DNA of 16,635 bases, taken from positions 1-16,635 of the forward strand of contig JAGQHH010000370.1 of assembly GCA_020431945.1 (NCBI GenBank), read 5' to 3'. A program made the position numbers and the translations under genes. Each line of letters begins with the position of its first letter. Position 1 is the first letter of the stretch. The notes under the pieces are model-generated. The model was given only the letters and a program-made list of their open reading frames with translations, was not told the DNA's origin and made no database searches. The stretch comes from Cyanobacteria bacterium HKST-UBA02. Lineage in GTDB: Bacteria > Cyanobacteriota > Vampirovibrionia > Obscuribacterales > Obscuribacteraceae. Positions 1 to 7,985 of the stretch are shown in pieces.

Positions 1-469
1 CTTTCAAGCGCTCTTCCAGAGCCTCGAAATTGGGAGGGGAGAGAAAGACGAGCACAGCACCGGGGCATTTGTCCCTGACCTGCCTGGCGCCCTGCACCTC
101 GATCTCGAGGATGACATCGACACCTTCCTTGATTTTCTCCTCGACCCAGTGCTCGGGAGTGCCGTAATAGTGCCCGGCGAATTGAGCGGACTCGAGAAAT
201 TCGCCATTCTTCTCCATTTCCTGGAACTGGTCCACAGTCCTGAAGAAATAATCGATTCCCTCGGTCTCACCGTCCCTGATATGCCTGGTGGTGACCGAAA
301 CGGATTTGGCGATGGCGTCGACCTGACTGATCACGCTACCCGTGACAGTGCCTTTGCCGACACCGGACGGTCCGGTAACGACAATCAGCCTTCCGGCTGC
401 CGGCTTTCCGGCTCGTACTGGCTGAACGGGCTTACGAATGATCGATTCCTTCACCATGATCTGCTTCAT
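1..469 (-). CDS. gmk: Guanylate kinase (3' end beyond the left edge)
   Basis: Cytosolic GMP kinase: ATP + GMP gives ADP + GDP, an essential step of guanine nucleotide synthesis. Reading the reverse strand from the ATG at 469-467 gives 156 residues before the edge. Seen: P-loop GPSGVGKGT at residues 33-41; GMP-binding segment SVSVTTRHIRDGETEG at 56-71, where the usual Pro after TTR is His; FAGHYYGTP at 97-105; and LEIEVQGARQV at 121-131. These are in the order of the family. About 25 residues precede the first strand, more than in E. coli Gmk, so Met5 (457) is an alternative start. GAGGG lies 12 nt upstream of the first ATG. The C-terminal part of the lid and the last helices are missing only because the window ends. 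It is divergent from rqcH. Confidence 0.96.
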   Translation of the reverse strand, partial: MKQIMVKESIIRKPVQPVRAGKPAAGRLIVVTGPSGVGKGTVTGSVISQVDAIAKSVSVTTRHIRDGETEGIDYFFRTVDQFQEMEKNGEFLESAQFAGHYYGTPEHWVEEKIKEGVDVILEIEVQGARQVRDKCPGAVLVFLSPPNFEALEERLK

Positions 470-557
470 TATTACCGGGATCCCTCATTTAGAACAATTC
501 GCAAAAGAATAGATAATTTGATAAATTTTCATCTATTAAACCCGAGCCGGTGTTGTC
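470..557. promoter_or_regulatory. Divergent gmk/rqcH intergenic promoter region
   Basis: This 88-bp AT-rich gap separates the start codons of two divergent genes, so it must carry both promoters. For rqcH a GATAAT box (512-517, 5/6 to the -10 consensus) is visible but the -35 is weak. For gmk only weak boxes are seen (TATTCT-like -10 on the minus strand). A perfect 7-bp inverted repeat, AATAGAT (508-514) and ATCTATT (531-537), flanks a 16-bp AT-rich spacer and overlaps the candidate -10. It could be an operator, but AT-rich DNA yields such repeats by chance. Confidence 0.4.
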
Positions 558-2438
558 ATGCAACCATTCGACGCCCTTTCGATCCGGGCTGTGCTTCAAG
601 AAGCCAAGCCGCTTCTCTTGAACCGAAAAGTGGACAAAGTCTATCAACTCGCCCGCGACGAAATCATAATCGATCTGCGCTCCAAAGGCGGCAATATTAG
701 TGTTTTTCTCTCGGCTCAGTCGGTCTATGGGCGCATGTGCCTGGTCCGCATCCCCAGCAGCAAAGACAGCAGCCACGCCGGAGAAGGAAGCATCTACGAG
801 CGTTATAAATCAAAATACGGCAACAATCAGCCCCCCAATTTCTGCATGGTGCTTCGCAAGCACCTGACCGGCGCCACGCTTATAGGCGTCGATCAGCTGA
901 CCGGCGAGCGCATAGTGGACTTCGTCTTCTCCTGCCTGGACGAGGTCGGAACCCCATCCATCAAGATTCTCACCGCCGAGATCATGGGGCGTCACAGCAA
1001 CCTGATTTTCTGGGAGAAAGAGAGCAAGAAGATTCTTTCCTCGTCCCATGCCGTCACCCGGGAGATGAGCCGGCAAAGGGAAGTCCTGCCCAATCTGCCT
1101 TACCAGAGACCACCGGGTCAGGATCGCCCGAACGTCTTCGCGCTCGAGAGACAGGTTTTCGAAGATCGCCTGGCGGAGCTCGCCGCCGGTGACGGCAAGG
1201 AAGAGGAGGAGGGTAGCCGGCCCCGGGCGGCCACCCTGGAGCAATGGCTGCTTCACGAGTTCACCGGGCTGGGCAAGCACCTGAGTGAAGAGATTGTCGC
1301 AGGCAGCGGATTGAAAAGCCGGATCGCCGAAGCCCTGAAAGAGAGCGATTTGAAAGAGCGCCTCTGGGAAAAGCTCTCCAGCCTGAAAGAGAAGACCGAC
1401 TTCAAGCCTCTCATGCGCACCGACCTCGATCGTTATACGCTTCTGGGCTGGTATCCGGACAGCAACGATGAAAGCCTCTGGACCTCTTTCACCACCGTCA
1501 ACGATCTGGTGGAGCACTATTTCAGGGCCCTGGAAGCCCGGGAAGCCTTCGTTCAGCTGCGCGAGAAAATCAAAGCCGAGATCGCCGCCGAATCAGGCAA
1601 GCTCGAGTCGCGTCTGCAGGTCGCCGAAGAGCATATGCAGGCCGAAGGCGAACTCGAGGAGCTCAAGACCTGGGGTCATATGATCCTCAGCAATCTCAAC
1701 AAGATACAGCCCGGTCAGACCGATCTCGAAGTAGAGAACTGGTCGGAAGGAAACGGCGGCACAGTAACGATCAAGCTCAATCCACAGCTCTCGGGCAGAC
1801 AGAACGCTCAGCACTACTACACTCAATATGCCAAGACCAGAGCCCGGAAAGCGGCTGCCTCAGGAACGGTTACCGAGGTGGGCAAACGCCTGGCGGTTCT
1901 CGAGGCCCTGCGATCCTCGGCGGAGAATGCCGCCGATATCAACGAGCTTCGCAAGATCAAAGACACACTCTCCCCCAGACGCCAGGCGCCGGAAAGGAGC
2001 AAGAGCCGCGGTTCCGCGACCCAGACCCCGGGCAAGCCTCGAAGCAAGCAACGAATTCTCAATTTCAAATCCAGCGAGGGGTGGACTATCTATGTCGGGC
2101 GTAACCGCCACGAGAACGATGTCTTGATGAGCAAGATCGCCAACCCCAACGACCTCTGGCTCCATGTCCTGGGTCAGGGCGGTGCTCATGTCCTGATCAG
2201 GGTCTCGGGAAACCGGCAGGACCCGCCCAAACAGACCCTCACCGAAGCGGCCCAGGTAGCTGCCCGTTTTTCCAGAGCGGCAGCCGGCTCCACAGTGCGA
2301 GTCGTCTACACACGCTGCAAATTTGTCAAAAAGGTCGATCCCAAAAAACCGGGCATGGTGCGCTACGAGAATGAGAAGACCCTCGAGATCGATACCAGTC
2401 AGCCGATGCCGGGCTTCATTCGCCGCCTCTTCCAGTAG
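558..2438 (+). CDS. rqcH: NFACT-family ribosome quality control factor (RqcH/Rqc2-like)
   Basis: RqcH binds stalled 50S-peptidyl-tRNA complexes and drives C-terminal alanine tailing. This 626-residue protein has the full family layout: NFACT-N at 1-190 (PFDAL near the start, PPNFCMVLRKHL at 92-103, EIMGRHSNLI near 142-151), an HhH-like segment around FTGLGKHLSEEI, a long coiled-coil middle with an NPQLSGRQNAQ-like linker, and NFACT-R at about 499-610 (GWTIYVGRN, NPNDLWLHV, GAHVLI). It is longer than B. subtilis YloA/RqcH (about 570), partly through an insert around residues 65-90. The catalytic-type Asp-Arg pair of NFACT-N is Glu117-Arg118 here. The ATG at 558 gives the expected N-terminus, although no strong ribosome-binding site precedes it. 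It is first in a likely operon with three kinase genes. Confidence 0.93.
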   Translation: MQPFDALSIRAVLQEAKPLLLNRKVDKVYQLARDEIIIDLRSKGGNISVFLSAQSVYGRMCLVRIPSSKDSSHAGEGSIYERYKSKYGNNQPPNFCMVLRKHLTGATLIGVDQLTGERIVDFVFSCLDEVGTPSIKILTAEIMGRHSNLIFWEKESKKILSSSHAVTREMSRQREVLPNLPYQRPPGQDRPNVFALERQVFEDRLAELAAGDGKEEEEGSRPRAATLEQWLLHEFTGLGKHLSEEIVAGSGLKSRIAEALKESDLKERLWEKLSSLKEKTDFKPLMRTDLDRYTLLGWYPDSNDESLWTSFTTVNDLVEHYFRALEAREAFVQLREKIKAEIAAESGKLESRLQVAEEHMQAEGELEELKTWGHMILSNLNKIQPGQTDLEVENWSEGNGGTVTIKLNPQLSGRQNAQHYYTQYAKTRARKAAASGTVTEVGKRLAVLEALRSSAENAADINELRKIKDTLSPRRQAPERSKSRGSATQTPGKPRSKQRILNFKSSEGWTIYVGRNRHENDVLMSKIANPNDLWLHVLGQGGAHVLIRVSGNRQDPPKQTLTEAAQVAARFSRAAAGSTVRVVYTRCKFVKKVDPKKPGMVRYENEKTLEIDTSQPMPGFIRRLFQ

Positions 2439-2447
2439 ACTCCTCCA

Positions 2448-3839
2448 TTGATCAAGATCAGGTACAGCGACAGCCGCACCCGGGTAAAGATCAGGATCCT
2501 GGCTCCCTTTGCCGATCGGGACAGGAACGTGCTGCTCAATCTCACAGCCATCGCCTTCACCTTCATCACGGTCGGAGTGGCGGCGATAATCTTCCTGATC
2601 AGCTCGAAAGCTCTCTTCACCCTTTATATCTCGGTGCTGATCACGGTCGTGGTCTTCTACGTGGCCAGAAGACGGCTCCCGGCCGACACCGCCATTTCCT
2701 GCAGCAGCAGCGCGATAAAGCTCCCGGCTTCGGTGTCTCTCGAGAGCGGAATACCGCGAACGATACCATGGAGCTCGATTAAATCGCTGGACATCAAGCA
2801 ACTGGAGCCGGACCGAACCGATGTCCTGGTACTCGAAATCGGTGAAGACAAAAAGATTCTCCTGGACATTTTCGGATTCAAGCGTAGCGAGTTGCAAAAA
2901 CTCCTCGATGCGATCAGGCGCTATGCGCCGGATCTGAGAGCAGACCGGGTAATGGAGCGGCTGGAGCTTTCTCCCAGCGACAGTGGCGCGGTGGAAACCA
3001 GCTTCACGAGACTGTGGACCGATGCCCTGGGCTTCCACACAGGCAATACGGCCTTCGTGCCCCTTGCACCGAATACGACACTGAACTCGGGACGTGTCAA
3101 AATCCGGCGGCTCATCGCCGCTGGTGGCATGGCGGCCGTCTATCTGGCCGTCCTCCGGGACGGCCAACCGGCGGTGGTCAAAGAAGCAGTTCTGCCTCCC
3201 ACCACCGACACCAGGCTCAGAGACAAAGCCCTGGAGCTCTTCGAGCGCGAGGCGAAAATCCTCGCCGATCTCAATCATCCACAAATAGCCAGAGTCTATG
3301 ACTGCTTCGTCGAGAACAAGAGGCACTATATCCTGCTGCAGTTCATCAACGGGCGCAATCTCAGACAGATCATTCGCGAAGATGGAGCAATGGAGGAAAG
3401 CCGGGCTGTAGAGTGCATCAGGCAGCTGACCGGTATCATCGCCTACTTGCACGAGCGCCAGCCGGCAATCATCCACCGGGACATATCGCCGGATAACGTC
3501 ATCATCGACGAAAGCGGAACTGTCCGGCTCATCGATTTCGGTGCCGCCAATACCTTTGTCGGTACAGCCACCCGCACCCTGGTGGGCAAGCAGGCTTATA
3601 TGTCTCCGGAGCAGTGCAAAGGCCGCACCACGCCTCTCAGCGATCTATACTCCATCGGCGCGACCCTGAGCTTTCTCCTCTCCGGAGCCGACCCGGTCCC
3701 TCTCAAGACAGCTCACCCGGCGCGCTCGACCGAGGGTATCTCCGCCCCGATAGAAAACCTGGTGGAGCGGCTCACCGCCCGAGATCCCGAAGACCGCCCT
3801 CAGTCAGCCCGGGCTCTTCTCGAGGAGCTCTCGACCTGA
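2448..3839 (+). CDS. Membrane-anchored Ser/Thr protein kinase, PH-like region plus C-terminal kinase (kinase 1)
   Basis: 463 residues from a TTG start 9 nt after the rqcH stop; no good Shine-Dalgarno is visible, so translational coupling is likely. A membrane hairpin (TM about 30-52 and 54-74) is followed by a beta-rich stretch at 80-165 (IPWSSIKSLDI, DVLVLEIG) that resembles small bacterial PH-like domains. A linker FTRLWTDAL at 186-194 precedes a kinase domain at about 217-460. Kinase features: Lys245, alpha-C Glu268, HRD 343-345, Asn350, DFG 363-365, YMSPEQ 384-389. Odd points: the glycine loop reads AAGGMAAV, losing the first and third Gly, and the HRDLKP Lys is replaced (HRDISPDN). No extracytoplasmic sensor domain is present. 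It is probably a cytoplasmic-face kinase; activity is likely but unproven. Paralogue of the next gene. Confidence 0.88.
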   Translation: MIKIRYSDSRTRVKIRILAPFADRDRNVLLNLTAIAFTFITVGVAAIIFLISSKALFTLYISVLITVVVFYVARRRLPADTAISCSSSAIKLPASVSLESGIPRTIPWSSIKSLDIKQLEPDRTDVLVLEIGEDKKILLDIFGFKRSELQKLLDAIRRYAPDLRADRVMERLELSPSDSGAVETSFTRLWTDALGFHTGNTAFVPLAPNTTLNSGRVKIRRLIAAGGMAAVYLAVLRDGQPAVVKEAVLPPTTDTRLRDKALELFEREAKILADLNHPQIARVYDCFVENKRHYILLQFINGRNLRQIIREDGAMEESRAVECIRQLTGIIAYLHERQPAIIHRDISPDNVIIDESGTVRLIDFGAANTFVGTATRTLVGKQAYMSPEQCKGRTTPLSDLYSIGATLSFLLSGADPVPLKTAHPARSTEGISAPIENLVERLTARDPEDRPQSARALLEELST

Positions 3840-5272
3840 TGGACAAAGAAGACGATATGGACTGGCTCCTCAACGAGTTCGAGGAAGACGGCTTGCTCGA
3901 GCCCCCGGAGCTTTCATCCGGTCTCATCCCCCTGGTCTTCGGAATTTCCATGGTCAGCCTCATAGTCTGCCTCGGCTTCGGTATACCCTGGCATAATTTC
4001 TACCGCCTCGATGAATCCTCCTTCCTTCTCCTGCTCTTGCCTCTCCTCATACTTACCGGAGCAATCGCGCTTCTGCCTGGCCTTGCCAGCTCCCACCGGC
4101 TGCTGTCCGCCGATCAGGACGGAATCAGGCTGCGCTACAACCTCTCCGGCGAGCTCACCGGCAGGGAGAATATCGAGGAGACCATCCCCTGGAGCGCTCT
4201 GACCGAGTTTGCCATAGACAGCCCGTTTTGGGACCCGGCTCTGCTAATCGTCAATTTCCGGACCCGGGATGAGAACGGCTCCTTCCGGCTGGGGCGAGGC
4301 ACAGACTGGGCAGACGAGAGCGGCTTCCTCCGGCTTGCCGCCGAGAAATTTCCGGAGCTCGAAGACAAGTGCGCAGCCCTGCTGGAGAACAGGCCAGAAG
4401 CCGTTCCGACTTTCACCGAGCTCTGGCTGGACAGCCTGGAGACCGAGCACCTCCGCAAACGCCGGGAAGAGCTCGAGAGCGGCACCGTTCTCGATGGGCG
4501 CTATAGAATCAAGCGCCGCATAGGAGCCGGCGGTCAGGGGACCGCCTATCTGGCCGAGGGACCAGGCGGCGATTGCCTGCTCAAAGAATACATAATCCCC
4601 GAGACCATCGAGGCCCTGGCCGCCGCTCAGAAGATGGACAATCGCGAGGCCGGCATCATGAAAGATCTGAGCCATCAGGGTCTCGCCAGGCTGGAAGCCT
4701 ACTTCGTCGAAGACATGCGCGAATATCTGGTGAGCGAATTCGTGGACGGCAAATCGCTTCGCCAGCTCGTCGAAGAAAGCGGCCCTCTGCCGCAGGCACG
4801 CATCATCGCGATCGGCTCGGCGATCTGCGACATACTCGAGTACTTGCACGGACTATCACCGCCGGTGGTTCATCTCGACGTCACCCCGGAGAACATCATG
4901 GTATCGAGCACTCCTCCTGACGCGGGAGGTGTTCATCTTGTCGACTTTACCCTGGCGCACAGACTGGACGGCACCACCACCGATATCATCGGCGGCAAGC
5001 ACTCATATATGCCGCCTGAGCAGTTTCAAAACGCCCCCTGCCCGGAAAGCGATATCTACTCCCTCGGCTGCACCATCGTCTTCATGCTTCTGGCCCGAGA
5101 CCCCGAGCCCCTCGAGACAACCGTACTCGATGCCGGCGAACTCGGCATCAGTCCGGGGCTCGCCGCTGTGGTCTCGAAGGCGACTTCTCAGAACATTGAG
5201 GAGAGATTCGGCAGAGCGTCCGAAATGCGCGAAGCTCTCGGCTTGCTTATAGAATTAGACAATGCCGACTGA
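3839..5272 (+). CDS. Membrane-anchored atypical Ser/Thr kinase or pseudokinase (kinase 2)
   Basis: 477 residues. The ATG at 3839 overlaps the previous stop (TGATG) and has GAGGAG 11 nt upstream; the frame is open further left, but that would run deep into kinase 1. It has the same architecture as kinase 1: TM about 27-48 and 61-83, PH-like segment with IPWSA at 116-120, linker FTELWLDSL at 192-200, kinase at about 221-470. The glycine loop is intact (GAGGQGTAY) and Lys249 is present. However, HRD is HLD (345-347, non-RD type), the HRDLKP Lys is Thr (HLDVTPEN), and DFG is DFT (369-371). Both catalytic/metal Asp residues and Asn352 remain, so weak activity is possible; a regulatory pseudokinase paired with kinase 1 is the alternative. 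The PEQ motif is kept as YMPPEQ. Confidence 0.87.
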   Translation: MDKEDDMDWLLNEFEEDGLLEPPELSSGLIPLVFGISMVSLIVCLGFGIPWHNFYRLDESSFLLLLLPLLILTGAIALLPGLASSHRLLSADQDGIRLRYNLSGELTGRENIEETIPWSALTEFAIDSPFWDPALLIVNFRTRDENGSFRLGRGTDWADESGFLRLAAEKFPELEDKCAALLENRPEAVPTFTELWLDSLETEHLRKRREELESGTVLDGRYRIKRRIGAGGQGTAYLAEGPGGDCLLKEYIIPETIEALAAAQKMDNREAGIMKDLSHQGLARLEAYFVEDMREYLVSEFVDGKSLRQLVEESGPLPQARIIAIGSAICDILEYLHGLSPPVVHLDVTPENIMVSSTPPDAGGVHLVDFTLAHRLDGTTTDIIGGKHSYMPPEQFQNAPCPESDIYSLGCTIVFMLLARDPEPLETTVLDAGELGISPGLAAVVSKATSQNIEERFGRASEMREALGLLIELDNAD

Positions 5273-7898
5273 TCAACCAGACATCAAGCTCTGCCCGCTC
5301 TGCAGCAAGCGAGTCGTGGACCGCGACAGCGCCTCTCTCACCCAGTGGATCTTCGGCATGAACAGTTGCCGGTGCCGCAGCGCGGAGACCGCGCCTCCGC
5401 GCCCGGAGCCTCCGCCGGCCCCGACGGGAGAAGCCCGGGGACAGCTGACGATCTGCCGGACCTGCCGTAAGAGAATCAGCCAACCGGTGGCCGGCTCCAT
5501 CACTCAGTGGATTTTCGCCTCCCATGTCTGTAACTGCGACGAGCCCGTTCCCGTAGCAGTTCCTGTCCTGCCGGAGGAGAGCGCATCCGAAGATCTTTCC
5601 GAGCTGGCAGAGGAAGCTCCTGTGCCCTCCGGGCTTCTAAGTCTGCAAGATCCCGAGGCTCTGGCGAGCTGGAGCCTGGACACGAGCCGTTATGTTCCCC
5701 TCCGCTTGCTGGGCAAAGGTGGAACCGGAACTGTCTTTCTCGCTTTCGATCGAGTCCTGCAGCGTGCGGTGGCGGTAAAATGTCTCCATCTCCTGACCAG
5801 CAAACAAATCATTGCCCTCCAGAAGGAGGCACGCACCGCCTCCCGCCTTTCCCATAGAGGCATCGTCAGAGTCCTGGATCTGGGTGTTTCGGAAAACGAT
5901 ACACCATATATGGTTATGGACTTCATAGATGGTGTCAGTCTCAAGGACCTGCTCGAGAATAGAGGCGCCCTCGATCCCGGCACGGTCATTTCTATCTCTA
6001 TGGAGATCTGTCGGGCCCTGGATTATGCTCACAACGCCGGTATCCTTCATCGTGATCTGAAAAGCAGCAATGTCATCTTGAGGGAGCTCGAATCCGGACG
6101 CCTGGAGCCGGTGCTTATCGATCTCGGGCTTTCACGTCTCGAGAACGAGATGGAAGAGGAAGAGCTTCAAGAGGGCACGCCTGGAAGCGATCCGCTTCCG
6201 GGTAGCGCCGGCTATATGGCGCCGGACTATATCGAAAGCCGGAAACATAGCGTCAGGGCCGAGATCTATAGCATGGGCTGTCTCATCTTCGAAATGCTTA
6301 CCGGCTCACTGCCTTTCGAAGGGGATTCCCTCATCGAGACAATCACCATGCACCGCCAGAGCCCTGTTCCATCGGTGACGGAGCAAAGCCCCGCCCTCGA
6401 CCCGATAGTGCGGCGATGTCTGGCCAAAGACGGCGCCGGAAGATACCAGTCGGTCCGGGAGCTCGAGCTGGCTATCGAGAATCTGATACTTACCCCGCCC
6501 GATACCAGCGATCAGAAATCCCATCAAAAGAAGGCGAAACTCAAACCATGGCCGATTATCGGCGCAGCCGCGGTGCTGCTTGTCGGTGCCATTTTCTTGA
6601 TACCGGCAAAACGAGAGCCTGTTTCTGAAAAGCAAAAAACCGGCCAGCTCCCCAGAAAAGAGGTTTATCAGATCGGCGACATGCCTCTTCTTCCCGGCAG
6701 CAATGAGAGCGAGGGACAGGACGGTTATTTCGCCGATCGCCGTATGCTCGTGATCCCGGATGGCAGGGTCCTGTCCACCAGACTGTATAAAAAGTATCCC
6801 GGGGTGGATCGCCTGATCGTCGCCTGTACAGGTCTTGAAGAAAGAGACCTGCAGACCATCGCCTCTCTGAACCCCCGAATTCTAGAGCTCTTCCGTGTTC
6901 CTTCACTGACTGCCCGGGCTCTGGCTTCCATGACAGCCCGGCACAAATTGCAGGAGCTTCATCTCTATCAGTGCCCACTGCCTGATCGCCAGTCTCTTTC
7001 CGGTCTCGGCGAAGCCTCCGGCATAGACACCGTCAGCCTCGTAGACTGCAATCTGAGAGACGACAACCTGCCTTCGATCAACACGATCAATTCCCTGAAG
7101 ACCCTTGACCTGAGCCTCAATCCGAAGCTCACCCTGACCGGGATCGCCCGGCTCCGGGGAGCGAGTATCAAAAGGGTCTATCTTTTCGGTTCTCTGCCCG
7201 GGACGAATCATAAGGGGAAAGAGAGCGAGCTCGAAAGTCGGCTCGGTATAAGACCGGACTTCGCCCTTACCGATCGACTCCCCGCCGATCTGGCTCAGAT
7301 AGTCGAGGATAAGATTCCACCGGATACAGGAGACTTTCTCCTCCGCCTGGGACATTACTATAAAAAGAACGACGACAATATGCTGGCGGCAGAATTTCTC
7401 GAGCAAGCTCTGCCCTATCTCCCGCCGGATAGAAAAGTGGCAGCCCTGAACACAATCGCCTCATGTTTCGAGCAGATCTATCTCTTCGACCGTGCCATCG
7501 ATTACTGCACCAGAGCAATGGACACCTTCGATAACGAACATATAAAGGACCCGGTAAAGCATTACTATCTGCTGGCTAAAAGATGCCGGTCCCGTTGCTA
7601 CCTGGTGAGCGGGCGGAATGAGGCAGCTCTGAAAGATATCAATGAGGTGATCGCCTTTTGCGAGTCCAGAAACATCACCACCGACGGTATGTACAAAGAG
7701 AGGGTGAAAGTCCTGGGAGCCCTGCAAGAGTACGAAAAAGCCATCCTCGATCTGGACCGCCTGATAAAGCAAAAAGGCAGGAAGGCGACATCGACCCACC
7801 TCTTTCTCACCCGGGCGGAACTCCTGGACCATGTCGGTCGCACCGAGGCGGCTGAAGCCGACCGCCGAACCGCGAAAGAGCTCAGCGAAGGACTCTAA
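5262..7898 (+). CDS. Ser/Thr protein kinase with duplicated Cys motif, TM, LRR and TPR regions (kinase 3)
   Basis: 878 residues; the ATG at 5262 overlaps the kinase 2 stop by 11 bases, so coupling is likely. In order: two copies of a C-x2-C-x21-C-x-C motif (Cys 11/14/36/38 and 65/68/90/92), each containing an S-[LI]-TQWIF core; a Pro-rich linker; kinase at 144-409 with GKGGTGTV, Lys173, HRDLKSSN (263-270) and DLG (287-289) for DFG; an acidic insert (EMEEEELQEG) in the activation segment; one TM at 429-448; LRR-like repeats at about 515-645 (LQELHLYQC, LKTLDLSLN); TPR-like helical repeats at about 690-875. The Cys motifs and kinase would be cytoplasmic and the LRR/TPR part outside the membrane. 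The catalytic residues look functional. The ligand of the outer domain is unknown. Confidence 0.92.
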   Translation: MPTDQPDIKLCPLCSKRVVDRDSASLTQWIFGMNSCRCRSAETAPPRPEPPPAPTGEARGQLTICRTCRKRISQPVAGSITQWIFASHVCNCDEPVPVAVPVLPEESASEDLSELAEEAPVPSGLLSLQDPEALASWSLDTSRYVPLRLLGKGGTGTVFLAFDRVLQRAVAVKCLHLLTSKQIIALQKEARTASRLSHRGIVRVLDLGVSENDTPYMVMDFIDGVSLKDLLENRGALDPGTVISISMEICRALDYAHNAGILHRDLKSSNVILRELESGRLEPVLIDLGLSRLENEMEEEELQEGTPGSDPLPGSAGYMAPDYIESRKHSVRAEIYSMGCLIFEMLTGSLPFEGDSLIETITMHRQSPVPSVTEQSPALDPIVRRCLAKDGAGRYQSVRELELAIENLILTPPDTSDQKSHQKKAKLKPWPIIGAAAVLLVGAIFLIPAKREPVSEKQKTGQLPRKEVYQIGDMPLLPGSNESEGQDGYFADRRMLVIPDGRVLSTRLYKKYPGVDRLIVACTGLEERDLQTIASLNPRILELFRVPSLTARALASMTARHKLQELHLYQCPLPDRQSLSGLGEASGIDTVSLVDCNLRDDNLPSINTINSLKTLDLSLNPKLTLTGIARLRGASIKRVYLFGSLPGTNHKGKESELESRLGIRPDFALTDRLPADLAQIVEDKIPPDTGDFLLRLGHYYKKNDDNMLAAEFLEQALPYLPPDRKVAALNTIASCFEQIYLFDRAIDYCTRAMDTFDNEHIKDPVKHYYLLAKRCRSRCYLVSGRNEAALKDINEVIAFCESRNITTDGMYKERVKVLGALQEYEKAILDLDRLIKQKGRKATSTHLFLTRAELLDHVGRTEAAEADRRTAKELSEGL
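5292..5537 (+). repeat. Tandem intragenic Cys-rich motif, two copies of C-x2-C-x21-C-x-C
   Basis: Copy 1 spans residues 11-38 and copy 2 residues 65-92 of kinase 3. Both have identical cysteine spacing and share the S-[LI]-TQWIF core, separated by a Pro-rich spacer. Four cysteines per copy fit a small zinc-binding knuckle. I do not recognise it as a named zinc ribbon. Metal binding is inferred from spacing only. Confidence 0.75.
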
Positions 7899-7902
7899 CG
7901 CC

Positions 7903-7921
7903 ATTTACGTCATATTTACGT
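7903..7921 (+). promoter_or_regulatory. Direct repeat ATTTACGT x2 upstream of the peptidase gene
   Basis: ATTTACGT occurs at 7903-7910 and 7914-7921, an 11-bp period, in the 87-bp gap between kinase 3 and the peptidase start. One helical turn between identical half-sites is typical of dimeric activator or response-regulator sites. No convincing -35/-10 pair could be placed next to it. Confidence 0.3.
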
Positions 7922-7973
7922 TGGCAGAGTGACAATGCTCCTGTCAGTCGAGCAACGTTCCTTTAAATCCCCT

Positions 7974-7978
7974 GGAGG
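7974..7978 (+). promoter_or_regulatory. Shine-Dalgarno GGAGG setting the GTG start at 7986
   Basis: GGAGG with a 7-nt spacer to the GTG at 7986. The frame is open further upstream to 7929 (GTG, with ATG at 7935), but those codons lack a comparable site. Confidence 0.7.
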
Positions 7979-7985
7979 CGCCATC

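Noticed and set aside
149..700. 183-codon plus-strand open frame over gmk and the intergenic gap
   Set aside because: Antisense to guanylate kinase and then out of frame with rqcH; no domain.
1860..3476. 538-codon open frame on the minus strand
   Set aside because: Lies antisense to rqcH and kinase 1, has no recognisable domain, and spans two genes with clear family motifs; an artefact of GC-rich codon use.
3614..3838. N-terminal extension of kinase 2
   Set aside because: The frame is open, but it overlaps the kinase 1 catalytic region; the TGATG junction with GAGGAG upstream and the symmetry with kinase 1 support 3839.
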